NCBI RefSeq assembly: GCF_964340395.1
Contig: NC_135564.1
Location: forward strand, 8,857,861 to 8,875,360
Origin: Glandiceps talaboti
Lineage: Eukaryota > Hemichordata > Enteropneusta > Spengelidae
Reading direction: 5' to 3'
DNA: 17,500 nt
The notes under the pieces were generated by a model that saw only the letters and a program-made list of their open reading frames with translations, did not search any database and was not told where the DNA came from. How positions within the stretch are numbered: the first letter of the stretch is position 1; each line of letters opens with the position of its first letter. Shown here piece after piece: positions 1 to 9,652 of this stretch. A program made the translations under genes and the position numbers.

Positions 1-1081
1 TGGATCGATTTGATCACAAGATGATACGATGTACATTTGGTTCCAAGTTATTGGCCCTTGTACTACTTTAGTCACCTGTCGCCGTTCATGTGTTTTATCA
101 TATAAGACCAAGGCTTCTAATATGTACCGTTTAGTGGGTTAAATGGTACGGCTTGTTGAATTTTTTAAGGGTCGATGGAAAGCACGGGAGAGCCACCTGT
201 CTCGTTCCCGTGGCCGTGTTAGCAAAGGAAAAAAGAACGGTCGGTTCTGTAACATGTATCCCCAATTTAACACGATTTCACGGACCTGCTATTGCCACGA
301 CGACGGTGAATAAAGCGGCCTTATCCTCCTCTCCTCTCTCTCACCGATCTTTCACCATTGCACTTAAATACACGGCCTGGGATGATCAGATTAATTTTTG
401 CCGGCGGCTTGGACTATCTTGCTGTGCTTCCGAGTACAGACTACCCCGTTCTTTGTGTAGTTGCAGCGTGTTAAGCGTGATCATCAAAAGGATCCCTCAT
501 GCGTAAATAATGAACACCATGCTCTACTCTTACTTTAAATATGCAATTGGCCGCCCTGTCATTGATATGTGTTTTAATGGCGGATAACAACAAATCCACG
601 CTCACATCAACATTTCTCCAAGAATAATTGTCGCAATAATTTAATTACCATGAATAAAAATTATAATATTTTACACTGTGAGTAGAAAAAAGGAGATTCG
701 CGTCACCTTCTCGGGAAATATCGTCTTTTTTCCCGCGTTATTTATGAAAATGACGTCTCTATACTGTCAAATGTTGTTTATATTCTACAACACAAATTAT
801 TTGCTTAAGCAGAGAACAGAAGAAAAACAATCAAATAAATAATAAAGCTCGAAATGTACTGCTATAAATATATGTTGCCATGATTTGTTGCCATGGTGAA
901 TTATGAGATCGTCTTCGATGAACGTATTGTTTAAATGTCTTGTGCCATTTTCATTGTTCCAGGTTCCCGCTCGGTCTGGTGGCCTCCATTGTCGTCAAAA
1001 AAACAATGAATGGAGTTAATCGTAGCTGACGAATTGAATGAGTCTCTTTTGTGTTTCCCTAAAACACACACATGAATATCA
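1..1081. other. 3' flank / 3' UTR side of ro
   Basis: Scanning by eye, I find no minus-strand AATAAA between the ro stop and the window edge. ATTAAA variants (plus-strand TTTAAT) occur at 640-645 and 573-578, and a TATAAA variant at 777-782. Positions 160-500 are richer in GC and CpG than their surroundings and hold a plus-strand open frame (153-506) with no recognisable domain. An E2F-like TTTCCCGCG is at 729-737. A tandem GTTGCCATG pair is at 874-895. Confidence 0.45.
874..895 (+). repeat. Tandem GTTGCCATG pair (RFX half-site-like)
   Basis: GTTGCCATG occurs at 874-882 and again at 887-895, 13 bp apart. GTTGCC is one half of the X-box bound by RFX factors. A true X-box needs a second, inverted half, and neither copy has a complete one. 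A short direct repeat is what is actually seen. Confidence 0.4.
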
Positions 1082-1229
1082 TTACACGATTTGGTAAGGG
1101 TGTCCGACACTGTGAGCCATTGTCGTTGAAATAGTCGTTGTGGGTTTGTAGTAACAAGCTCCGCAGAAAGCTCCTGGGTACGGCGATCCCAAGGAATAGG
1201 CACTTCCTGGTGGCGCCAGACCCATACAC
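1082..1229 (-). CDS. ro: ro coding exon 3: C-terminal tail and stop
   Basis: A pyrimidine-rich acceptor (TTTGTTTTCAAG, AG at 1231-1230) opens an exon whose phase (2) matches the exon 2 donor exactly; the split codon is AGG, Arg. It encodes 48 further residues, starting [20 protein letters not shown] and ending HPYQIV, then TAA at 1084-1082. The Pro/Gly/Tyr/Ala-rich composition is typical of the tail after an ANTP homeodomain. A different minus-strand frame is open for longer across the same bases (931-1338), but it would need a phase 1 entry, which exon 2 does not supply. A further exon hidden within the 1.98-kb intron cannot be excluded by eye. Confidence 0.75.
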
Positions 1230-4200
1230 CTTGAAAACAAATACAAAGCATAGATTGTGAACACAAATAAATTATAATGAGCAAAATACTGGCCTGGAAA
1301 AGTCCTTCACCTATCCTACATTCACTACATATACACAACTATAGAGCATTTCACATTATATGGTTATGGTAGTACAGAACAGTGTGTGAATTCCTAGCTG
1401 TATAGTTTCAAAATACATAACCCAAGAAAGTATGGAGACTAATATTCCACCCCTGGAGATCCGTACTTCTGTAAAAAAAAAAAAACTCAACAATTTTCAG
1501 ATTGATATTCATATTGAGCGTAACTTCATAAGATATTCTCATTAATTTACTTTTGTGTTACTATGGTAACCATACTAATGAAGTTCCAAAATCAAAGATG
1601 TCGAAATTAGAACACTCAAGTTAGTTGAACCCCGTTTCGTTTGACTTTTTTCACAACATGCAATTACGGCATCAATTTGCATATTTTGATTTATCGTTTC
1701 ATAAATTGGTTACAATTAATTACATTAATGAAATTAATTGGGCTGATGTATCTCATTTAAATGTATTATAGTTGTTTATTGTAATTATCCATCAAACCTG
1801 GAAAAATTGGAAAGCGTGTAAGTCTTAAGAAGATCTCATTTAATATATTACACTTGACTGTTTTGATAAGTCCGACTCAGTATATATATTGGCGTCTTTG
1901 GCAATCTTTCAGAATACAATGTCGTACAGGGAGAAGAAATGTAAAGAGAACTATATATTGCATAACTTGTAACAAGCGTGGTTGTTTTCTAACCGTAAAG
2001 AAACTTCATGACATACTGTATTGAATAGTTGAGAAGAATAGATACATGTCGTCAAAATCATGGTTTCATGGGATTTTTTTTCTCGCAGAAATGGGTTCAA
2101 CTGGAAAACAACGAAGACGTTGAACAATGGTTATGTTAACTTGAAACTCCTGAACAGGTGTTGTACACATCATCGCGCAGTGACTTCCGATGAGGTAGCA
2201 CGGCCCGGGTTTAGATGCCGGGATGAACGCTATACGTAGAAGTACGCTATTATAGTGGTCTGGGGTACAAGTAAAAACTTAGAAACTGTGACCATTTTCT
2301 GTTTACTGTTCACAGCGGTTTTCGCATAAAAAGATTTGTAAATTGGGGGTTTCGAGTATTTACTACGCAGACGATCAAAATTGTAGTGGCGGGAAAAATG
2401 AGCCTACGCCCAGACGTTGTAAATCCTGTAATAGGAGAAGCAACAGAAGAATGAAAGGACTACACTTGACAAGTAATTATCTGTGTGTAAGTAGACTTTT
2501 CAAAAGGTGAATTTTGGAGAACAAACTCCGTGGACTTAAATTGAAAGCTCTTGTGATCCCCTCACGACAATCAACACTGAAACTTGAGCAGACTGACCCC
2601 CTTCCCTAAACTATTGGTAACTTGTAAGTAGACTGAATGGGGCCTTTAGCACGTGCACGAGCCTTTCTTAAATAGGAGAGCTTTGCATTGTAAGTAAAAG
2701 TACACTGTGACTCCAACACCAAGGATAAAGTCACTGTATAGCCGAGCATTTTAAACACGAGGCAATATGAATCTCGTATTGTAATCTTAAACTTCAAAAT
2801 ACACGTAATGGTTTTGTTGAGGCATGTGTATGACGATCTCTGAGGTAAAGGACTGTTTCAAGTTTACTATCACTTCTGTTTTCGTCAGGTGGGTTACTTT
2901 TCGTCTACATTCGCCAGATAAAGACGAGGGTATGGAACGCACCATTGCCTGAGGGTACCCCGTGTATTATTGTCGTTGAAGTTTACCGCAATATTTCATG
3001 GACGATGTCAAATACACTGAGAAAGTCTAAACGTCTTTTAAAGTTGTCATGTAATTTCGCATCTTGTTGCCAAGCTTTCGTACAGTTGATACAGTCTTAT
3101 AGGGCTCCGTCCCAAGGAGCGAAAAATCAAATTTTTGAAGCAATGGCCAATGCTTGATTTTTTTTCTTTCTTTTACACGATATTAAAGTTAAACCACTTT
3201 TATTTGCTCACCTGTAATGCTGGTCCATTTGTGCTTTCTCGATTCTCTTGTCCTTTGCTCTCCTGTTCTGAAACCAGATTTTAATTTGGTTTTCAGTCAG
3301 CTCTAACATTTCTGCAAGTTCAAATCTTCGTGGCCTGGTAATGTACTCTGTTCGATGATACTCCATTTCGAGTTTGAGGGTCTGTTCACTGGTAAAAGTT
3401 GTCCTTTGGCGGCGTGGGCGGTTCTCTTTCCTTCGCCTCCTGGCAACTGTAACGGTTAATAACATTAAAAACAAATGTCCTTAAAAATGTCTGCTGTCGT
3501 CGGTATGTGTATTTCATGGTATATTTTTACTGCCAAATATGTCGTCTGCATCATCTTTGGCTATCCAAGACAGAAACACAATGTTACTATAAATTGAAAA
3601 ACAAGTGAATTGGGCCATTTATAAAATAACACGTGACTTCAATATATGTCAAAACAAATTTACTCGAAATCTGTGAATTTCATATCATAATATAGTCGGG
3701 CCTCCCAATTTAGACAACTCCGTACAATTTTAGCAATCTTCGAGAAATGGAAGTATTCCTAAAACTTCCCTGTGTGTTTTTTTAATCTAGCTAAGAGATT
3801 CGTTGTTTTTCTCAGGTGGCCTGTCATTTTCATTCTCATGAATTTAAGGCCTTACATGATTATGTTGATCTTATCGTATATGGATATTATCGTGGATGTA
3901 CTGTTCGCTTCGTTTACTAACACAGTCGACAAAAATTACAACTAAGCCCATGGTATAACTTTGATTTTCGCACAGAAAATTTACCGTGTTCCCTTTCTGA
4001 GAGTAGTTCATACTTGTAAATATTAGTAAGAAGTATAGATTTTTCTGTTTCTTTTGACACAAAAGCTCGGCAAATCGAATGTAGTAGGCAGACAAAGGAA
4101 GCTAATTGGCCCGTAAATCTTTCAAATTGGGTAGAAAATGTTACAAATTGAGTTTGAACACCTACATATGGTTGCTGCGGGGGTGAACGGTAGCCTAGAG

Positions 4201-4547
4201 GTTTGGTTCAGCGTTGGTATCGTATTTCTCTGCATCTCCGAATACGGACCCGGGAACGGCGCTGATGTGGCTGTCTTTAACATAGATTGGTAAGCTTGGA
4301 AACTACTGGCTTGCTCGTGTATCGATCTGGAAATCGTCGGAAAAGACACCGTCGTCGGCGTTATCTCCTTCCCCGTTCTTAAGCCTGAGTTTGAAATACT
4401 GGTAAAAGCAGATAGTCTTGGTTCTTCTGAAGTATTTATCTTCGTTAGCAACGTCGGCGGTGTACTACACGTCGATTCACTTGATGCTGTCCCGTTTTCC
4501 ACTGTTGTCGTCGCTGTCGAACTCGAGGTCTTTCCGTCCAAAGCCAT
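1082..4547 (-). CDS. ro: Rough-family homeobox transcription factor (three coding exons, joined)
   Basis: Predicted sequence-specific nuclear DNA-binding transcription factor. Preferred join on the minus strand: 4547-4166, 3446-3212 and 1229-1082, giving 765 nt and about 254 residues. Residues 1-127 are Ser/Thr-rich (about a third) and I see no YPWM-type hexapeptide. The homeodomain spans about residues 138-197, followed directly by KAQMDQHYR. The C-tail of about 48 residues is rich in Pro, Gly, Tyr and Ala. The homeodomain and the flanking [17 protein letters not shown] block match what I know of Drosophila Rough; other ANTP families lack this block. Fly Rough patterns eye photoreceptors; the role here is unknown. 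The product is shorter than fly Rough (about 350 residues from memory), mostly because the flanks are short. Both introns have GT-AG ends and matching phases. The family call is strong; the exact intron 1 junction and the completeness of the exon set are less certain. Confidence 0.85.
1230..3211 (-). other. ro: ro intron 2
   Basis: About 1,982 bp, from the strong GTGAGC donor at 3211 to the TTTTCAAG acceptor ending at 1230. No additional exon is recognisable. The intron holds a TAAT-rich inverted repeat at 1713-1740, a near-palindrome ATGGTAACCAT near 1563-1574, and a strong E2F-like GGCGGGAAAA at 2388-2397. Short open frames inside it, such as 2606-2797 minus and 2945-3157 plus, look like chance. 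Confidence 0.7.
1713..1740. promoter_or_regulatory. TAAT-core inverted repeat in ro intron 2
   Basis: CAATTAATT at 1713-1721 and AATTAATTG at 1732-1740 form an exact 9-bp inverted repeat. The 10-bp spacer between them contains another ATTAAT. This packs several homeodomain core sites into 28 bp inside an intron of a homeobox gene, so auto- or cross-regulation is possible. AT-rich chance occurrence cannot be excluded. Confidence 0.35.
3212..3446 (-). CDS. ro: ro coding exon 2: homeodomain
   Basis: This exon encodes the whole homeodomain without interruption, preceded by a basic stretch (ARRRRKENR). With W of WFQN set as position 48, I see R5, F8, L16, Y20 (usually F), W48, F49, Q50, N51, R53 and K55. 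Helix 3 reads [17 protein letters not shown]. The run RRFELAE in helix 2 and the tail KAQMDQHYR are diagnostic of Rough. The recognition helix, with I47, Q50 and N51, predicts TAAT-core binding. The exon is entered in phase 1 after an AG at 3448-3447. It leaves in phase 2 at a near-perfect donor, AG|GTGAGC, whose GT is at 3211-3210. The TGA at 3210-3208 that ends the open frame lies inside this donor, so the protein does not stop there. Confidence 0.93.
3447..4165 (-). other. ro: ro intron 1
   Basis: About 719 bp, GT at 4165-4164 and AG at 3448-3447, lying immediately N-terminal to the basic arm before the homeodomain. It is AT-rich with no other convincing coding sequence. A TTAAC branch-like motif sits very close to the acceptor. 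A second phase-compatible pair of splice sites exists (GT at 4161, AG at 3441-3440). Confidence 0.65.
4166..4547 (-). CDS. ro: ro coding exon 1: Ser/Thr-rich N-terminus
   Basis: Start chosen at the ATG with its first base at 4547. Its context is strong (purine at -3, G at +4), and an in-frame TAA lies upstream with no intervening in-frame ATG. The exon encodes about 127 residues beginning [11 protein letters not shown], low in complexity and with about one third Ser plus Thr. Such disordered N-termini are common in ANTP-class proteins and carry little sequence homology, so this exon is assigned by position, strand, start context and phase rather than by similarity. The open frame runs on to 4122, but it degenerates after the donor into Cys/Ile/Asn-rich sequence. 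Preferred donor: GTAGGT at 4165-4160, phase 1. The alternative donor, GTGTTC starting at 4161, has phase 2 and pairs with a second acceptor at exon 2. Confidence 0.72.
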
Positions 4548-5476
4548 CTCTCGCTTCTTGCTGCAGCCGTTCCAAGTTAATAGGTCAACTAAAATTTCTA
4601 ATACTCCGCAATTTAATAGCTTCCTTTTTTATATTGCGAATTTTCTGAACTACTCAAAAGAGGGTAATGCTGTGTTCCCTCCCCCAACAGTTATTAAGTC
4701 GCTAATGTAATTTGGGCTGTTGGGCTGGTCCAGTGAGTAGAACAAATCAAGTGCTTCGACTCCGGACTGACTGCTGACACACTATATTTGCATATACATG
4801 CTGATTGGCCTTGAGTGTGCATGTGTACATTATGCGCGTGAGCTGAACGATGGAGTACGGGAGTGTCGCGTGGCTCGACGCCTGTCAGTCATTCAACGAG
4901 TCTACGTACAACTTTAACAGTATCATTAGCGAAATGTATATGCCCCATTCAGAGCTCAAAATAGACCCAGTCGGCTGTAGCTATTGCTAAGTGGTTTCGC
5001 TTGGACAAGGAACTTTTTCGGTCGGCTATTAGGCAAAAAAGGACAAAATAAAACCAAGCAAAACACGGGTACCTAAAGGGCTAGCTGTGGTCTTACATCT
5101 AAACGCTTCGACAATGATTCCTTAATTATCAATCCAATCGAAGAATATTTACATAGTGATCCATATTGTGGTAATATTAATTTCAATCAGAAGTAAAAGC
5201 ATTAATGTTATTTGGGATATCACGATGAAAATGGATATAGCTTTCAAATGACCGTATTTGACAAGGGGAAAAATGATTCATGTTAAAGCAATACAAACGT
5301 TCACAGAAACAACGGCTGTCCGTGTGCACGGTAATCAAAATTCAGATTTCTCTGAGATTTCTATCCTGCTGGCACTATTCAATATTCTAGTTTTGGTCGG
5401 AAACGACCGAATACATATAAAGTCGAACGCAGTTACCAAATAGTTCGCCAAATCTTCACTAAAACTCCTCAACAAT
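4548..5476. other. 5' flank of ro, noncoding
   Basis: This stretch contains the presumed 5' UTR (4548 to about 4750), the promoter-like motifs at 4783-4808 and about 650 bp of further upstream AT-rich DNA. Small open frames on either strand here show no recognisable domain. Confidence 0.5.
4783..4808 (-). promoter_or_regulatory. Candidate ro promoter elements: CCAAT box, octamer, TATA-like stretch
   Basis: Read on the minus strand, GGCCAATC (core 4808-4804) is followed by a stretch containing TATA-like bases and the exact octamer ATGCAAAT (4793-4786), then AATATAG. These lie 236-261 bp upstream of the ro start codon in the right orientation. The octamer is the known POU-domain target and CCAAT the NF-Y target. 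Promoter function is inferred only from motif order and position. Confidence 0.35.
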
Positions 5477-5790
5477 TTCTGACGTGGACATTGTGGGGGT
5501 TTCGCAGACGAATAATGAACCTGTCGCATACGCGTACAACAACTGTATTCCAAGTCTACTAAACCATAATACAACTTCTCACGTTCTACGCTTTTGGGGT
5601 TTAAATGGCGGGAATTTCGCAGAGGACATGATATTGAAACCGTCGCATACTTGTTTATTGAATGTACACGCGAACAAAAAATGTATTCCAATTCTACTAA
5701 ACCGTATAATACTACTAATCCTCTACAACAACTTCTGACGTTCTACACTTTTGGGGTTTAAATGGCGGGAATTTCGCAGACGACATTTCA
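5477..5790 (+). repeat. Degenerate tandem repeat array with E2F-like motifs
   Basis: Three related segments begin near 5477, 5576 and 5733. Each starts TTCT(G/C)ACGT, followed by a G-rich run, GTTT and a TTTCGCAGA core. The second and third share TTTTGGGGTTTAAATGGCGG and GAATTTCGCAGA almost identically (5590-5623 against 5748-5781). Between them a second module recurs at 5521-5575 and 5640-5728: (C/T)(C/G)TCGCATAC, then TGTATTCCAA and TCTACTAAACC. Copy spacing is uneven, so this is an imperfect local duplication rather than a clean satellite. TGGCGGGAA inside two copies resembles an E2F site. Confidence 0.75.
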
Positions 5791-8200
5791 GTGTTCATAT
5801 CATGGTTAGGCCTTTATACTTGGAAACGATATATAAGTTGTTGACAAAGCTCAGGTAAATTATATCAACGCATTCAACGATTTCGATTGTTTTTTATCAA
5901 AATATATTCAATGGTGTAAATCAAGTTCAAGACTCCAAATCTGTAGTAATATCGTGACTAAGTTTTAAAAAAAACTAATATCTGTCATGAATCATTCTAG
6001 ATTATTAACATCATCATAGTACGATTGATACAACACGTCGATACATTTTATAGTCGCAAATGATTTGATGATTTGATTTTATATTTGATTTAAGAAATAT
6101 TCACACAAGTTCTCGGGAAAAAAAGGGTGAGGTAAAATGAAGTTTGGCGCCACTAGTCTCTAGCTCCTGTGAAGGATTGTTAGTCGTTTGCTTGAACTTT
6201 TCACTGGAGATCAAAAGTCTTGTTATGTGCAAACACTGCTGTTCTATTCCCAAATCCCTAGGATTCGGCAAAAGGCAATTTGTGAACAATATGTGAATGT
6301 TCTATTGAAACAAAATAGACGAGTGAGTCATTAGTGTTAAGAATAAAGTACGAAGTAATCAATAAAAACTCACTGTCATTAGTAAAGCGATTTTCAATAA
6401 GTTTCGCTAACAACCGTCGTCTGCGCATGCGTGCAACTAACACAGACTCTGGTTTGGAACTGGGCAGATGTTCACTGTCAAGTTACATGAACTTTGATAT
6501 ACCAAAGTATACAATCATTTAACCAGACTTTTACATTCTTAGATTATTTCGATATTTTTTTTCTCGTAGTGTGAGATACATGTAAGTATACTGCAATACA
6601 GTTAATATTACGGCATCTCTGCCTCTGCTGGTATTTTTCAGCACAACATTCTTCCAATCACAGCATTTTTAGTCACACATTAAACAAAAAGAAAAAAATC
6701 GATGTTGAAATTCTAAAAATGCCATTAATTATCGGTTTTTGTAACTAGCCAATAAAATCACCATTGCATTAGTTCAAATGATAACTTTACAAGCCGTTGC
6801 TACAATCGTATTTTTATCACACTCATTTACGGTAATAGTAGTGACGACAAACGAACAAGCCAACGTGTTATCGACCGATCAACTCTACTACGGTGTTTTG
6901 CAAACCGCACCGTCTGTCCTACCAGCTGAGAGTTCCCGCGCTTTACAATTAGTAAGCACCCCGAGAAATTTCTGAACAATTATTGGTCAATAAGGGGTAA
7001 AAATTGATCAACTCGGAGTCTACCTTTCGACCGAGGGTATATTGTTAAAAATGGTCTACTTGCGTCATGCAGTGAGAAGCGAAATTTACAAAAAGGAATT
7101 ACTTCAGAAATTATCGGTCGCAGGAATCGATCGTTCAACGTAAAATTTCTGAATTTTTCTGCGGATAAACTTTCAGTTCGAAGTGATAAGTGTTACTGGT
7201 AATTATTATTATTTATATACAGATAAAAATAAAGATATAAACTCAGTGTTAGTTCAGTCATCGTAAAATGACGTTTTTCGAGTGTAGTAGTTCACACACG
7301 AGTTTCATGTTCAGAGGTTTTTTTTTCAACGAGGGATTTTCGTTAGTTTACATCACTGCAGGATGTAAAACGTTCAGGACGACAAGCACTTGTTTTAGTA
7401 ACTTGTAAATCTCTTTAAAACACCGTATGCAGTGCATTTTGTCGTGCGTTCTACTATTTTCATAAAATGTACCTATTTGATACTTATACATTGCACTCTA
7501 GGTTATTTAAGAAAGCTGACGTCACATAAACATAGGCCTTACACATATGAATTTCAAACCAGTAGTGTTAAAAGAAGTATGACACCTTGCCGTGGACTAG
7601 TGTTTGACTTTCCCGCTAAAATCCAAAGTAATAATGTGATGTTGATAAACCAATGGAATTACACATCACATTTAAGGTCTTTGTCGAGCCTCTGGCTCCC
7701 ACAGCGACCCCCACACCCCACCCCACCCCGACCAGCGACCACTTTTGTCGGAAGTACAGTACCCAGTTTTACTTCGTTAACTTCCTTGCTAGTCCGTGAC
7801 ATGACAAAATTGCTGGGTTTTTTTGCAATTTCTTCCACGTTAAGTCTTGACACATTGGAAGAGTCCTTTACTCTAAAGTGAAATCAACATTTTGGGATAT
7901 AATTTGATTGAATATTCAAGAAACATCACACGTTTTATCCATGTATGTTGTTAGTGGTGATGATATTACAAATACTTCATATCTCAATTCTCTCTCAAAA
8001 TTCCATCAATTAACAAAAATGACAATTTCTATAGAGTGAAACATAAATAACAATAAACTTGATGGTCGAAAGTACTCCATCAAAAAAGGGGTGGACAGTG
8101 GTAGGAAGATGTCACTCACGTCTGTTTGTATTAGAACATAAACTTCCTCGTTATACATTGTACATGTAATTCATTTTGTGGTTTTGTTAGAATGACCATT
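5791..8200. other. Noncoding stretch, no gene recognised
   Basis: AT-rich sequence with only short open frames on both strands and no domain I recognise. Notable short motifs are TTTGGCGCC at 6143-6151 (E2F-like), TGCGCATGCGT at 6422-6432 (NRF1-like) and a C-rich block at 7708-7729 able to form a G-quadruplex on the minus strand. Confidence 0.5.
7708..7729 (-). other. G-quadruplex-capable run on the minus strand
   Basis: On the plus strand there are four C-runs of 5, 4, 4 and 4 bases, separated by 3, 1 and 1 bases. The minus strand therefore reads as four G-tracts with very short loops, matching the canonical intramolecular G4 pattern. No gene context explains it. Confidence 0.55.
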
Positions 8201-8208
8201 CCCCCCCC

Positions 8209-8357
<149 letters not shown>

Positions 8358-9562
8358 ATCTCATGGTAACATCGTAACTGTTTAAGTTCTTCCCAATAAT
8401 AATCCTATTAACTTCCTGTCCTTTTCATTTTTCTATATTCATTCATTCATTTATTCTTATTTTATAATGCTTCATTATTTAGACAATCACAAAATTGTTG
8501 TAATTCGATTACAAACAACATTGTTACTGTCTTTTGGTCATTCTTAACAGTAATTAATTGATTCTGGGACTTGACGAATAAATTTAAGCTGTTATAAGCG
8601 TTAATCAATATGATACTGAAACAATAGAATCTTTACAATTAATGATAATTGCCGCCGAACTGACAGAAGGGATGCTTATACATGTCACTGTTTCTATACA
8701 AATGTTACAATTCTATTGAAATATATCAAGAGGAAAAGACATAAGCACTTTAGTTTAGTGTGACATTTGGTTTTATCTTCGATCAAATGATAAATCTACA
8801 ATGCATACTTTAACCAATGGAAGTACTATGTAAATAAAATTTGATTCGGTCACCAGCCACATTCTTAGGATTAGGTGACGGATTCTTGGGTTTCACCAAT
8901 ATTTTAAGCATAGTACTTTGAATGCTAGCGAATCAAACATTGTCAAATGTCGAAAAAATGTCACAAAATTAGATGAAATTATATTAACCTAGTTTCATCA
9001 GATTTTAACTCTGGAAACACATTTGAATTTTTTTAGTGAAAATCAGAAATATTTTCCGATCGATAAATCGTGTGTTTGTCAATGGATTCAGAGCTTATTT
9101 AGCATGTCTATACTTTTCCATTAGGCGTAAAAAAAATCGTGTGGTTCCGATTACATTCAATGTTAAAATAGGTGGGGTAGGTAGATTTTTTATTTTATTT
9201 TATTATATATATTTTTTCTGTGTGAGTGTCTAGTTCAGGGTTTTCATTGTTTTCCAAATGGTCTCTGTGTTGTTTATTTCTTCCTATCAGATGTACAGCC
9301 ATTACAGATTAGTTTTACATTGTGTTTTTAAGTTGATGTTAGTTTCCGCACCCACTATATCTTGCGAGACTTCACGATTTTCGCGATTTTATTATTATTT
9401 TTCTCGAATACGAAAAAACAAGTTTAGGGTCGGCGTGAAAAACTAGGTGGGGTTGGGTAACTGGAATCAAACAACTTTTTAATTTGGCCTTAAAACTGTG
9501 CATTAATTTCTTTTATCAGTGCGTGAAAACAGGTTAATGTTTTATTTTTATTTGTCTGTGTT
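8358..9562. other. AT-rich noncoding stretch with short inverted repeats
   Basis: No gene recognised. Contains crossing inverted repeats at 8821-8937, a 7-bp hairpin (GATGAAA at 8972-8978 with TTTCATC at 8993-8999), and TAGGTGGGGT at 9169-9178 repeated at 9444-9453 in similar T/G-rich surroundings, possibly remnants of one interspersed repeat. Confidence 0.45.
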
Positions 9563-9582
9563 TATGTATGTGCGCACGCATG

Positions 9583-9648
<66 letters not shown>
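9563..9648 (+). repeat. Alternating purine-pyrimidine tract: TATG/CGCA, (TA)n, (GT)n
   Basis: All 86 bases alternate pyrimidine-purine without a break: a mixed head with TGCGCACGCA, then (TA)n, then about 27 GT units. Such DNA is prone to Z-form conformation. The Cys-Val or Thr-His open frames across it come from the repeat. Confidence 0.95.

Positions 9649-9652
<4 letters not shown>

Noticed and set aside
153-506. 117-codon plus-strand open frame, the longest non-repeat plus-strand frame near ro
   Set aside because: No recognisable domain and Cys/Ser/Leu-rich composition. The region is locally GC-rich, which lowers stop frequency; more likely noncoding.
931-1338. 135-codon minus-strand open frame overlapping ro exon 3
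   Set aside because: The acceptor at 1231-1230 would enter it in the wrong phase from the ro exon 2 donor. The shorter frame matches the phase and has a homeobox-tail composition.
2095-2280. Possible tRNA- or SINE-like sequence around GGTTCAACTGG and GGGTTTAGATGCC
   Set aside because: Neither fits the tRNA B-box consensus, and I could not find a matching A-box or cloverleaf.
3208-3474. The homeodomain open frame taken as an intronless gene
   Set aside because: Its apparent start is a TTG inside an intron and its stop lies inside a consensus splice donor; it is an internal exon.
6778-6975. 65-codon frame with a hydrophobic, signal-peptide-like start
   Set aside because: Too short, with no mature domain, cysteine pattern or gene context; hydrophobic starts are common in AT-rich chance frames.
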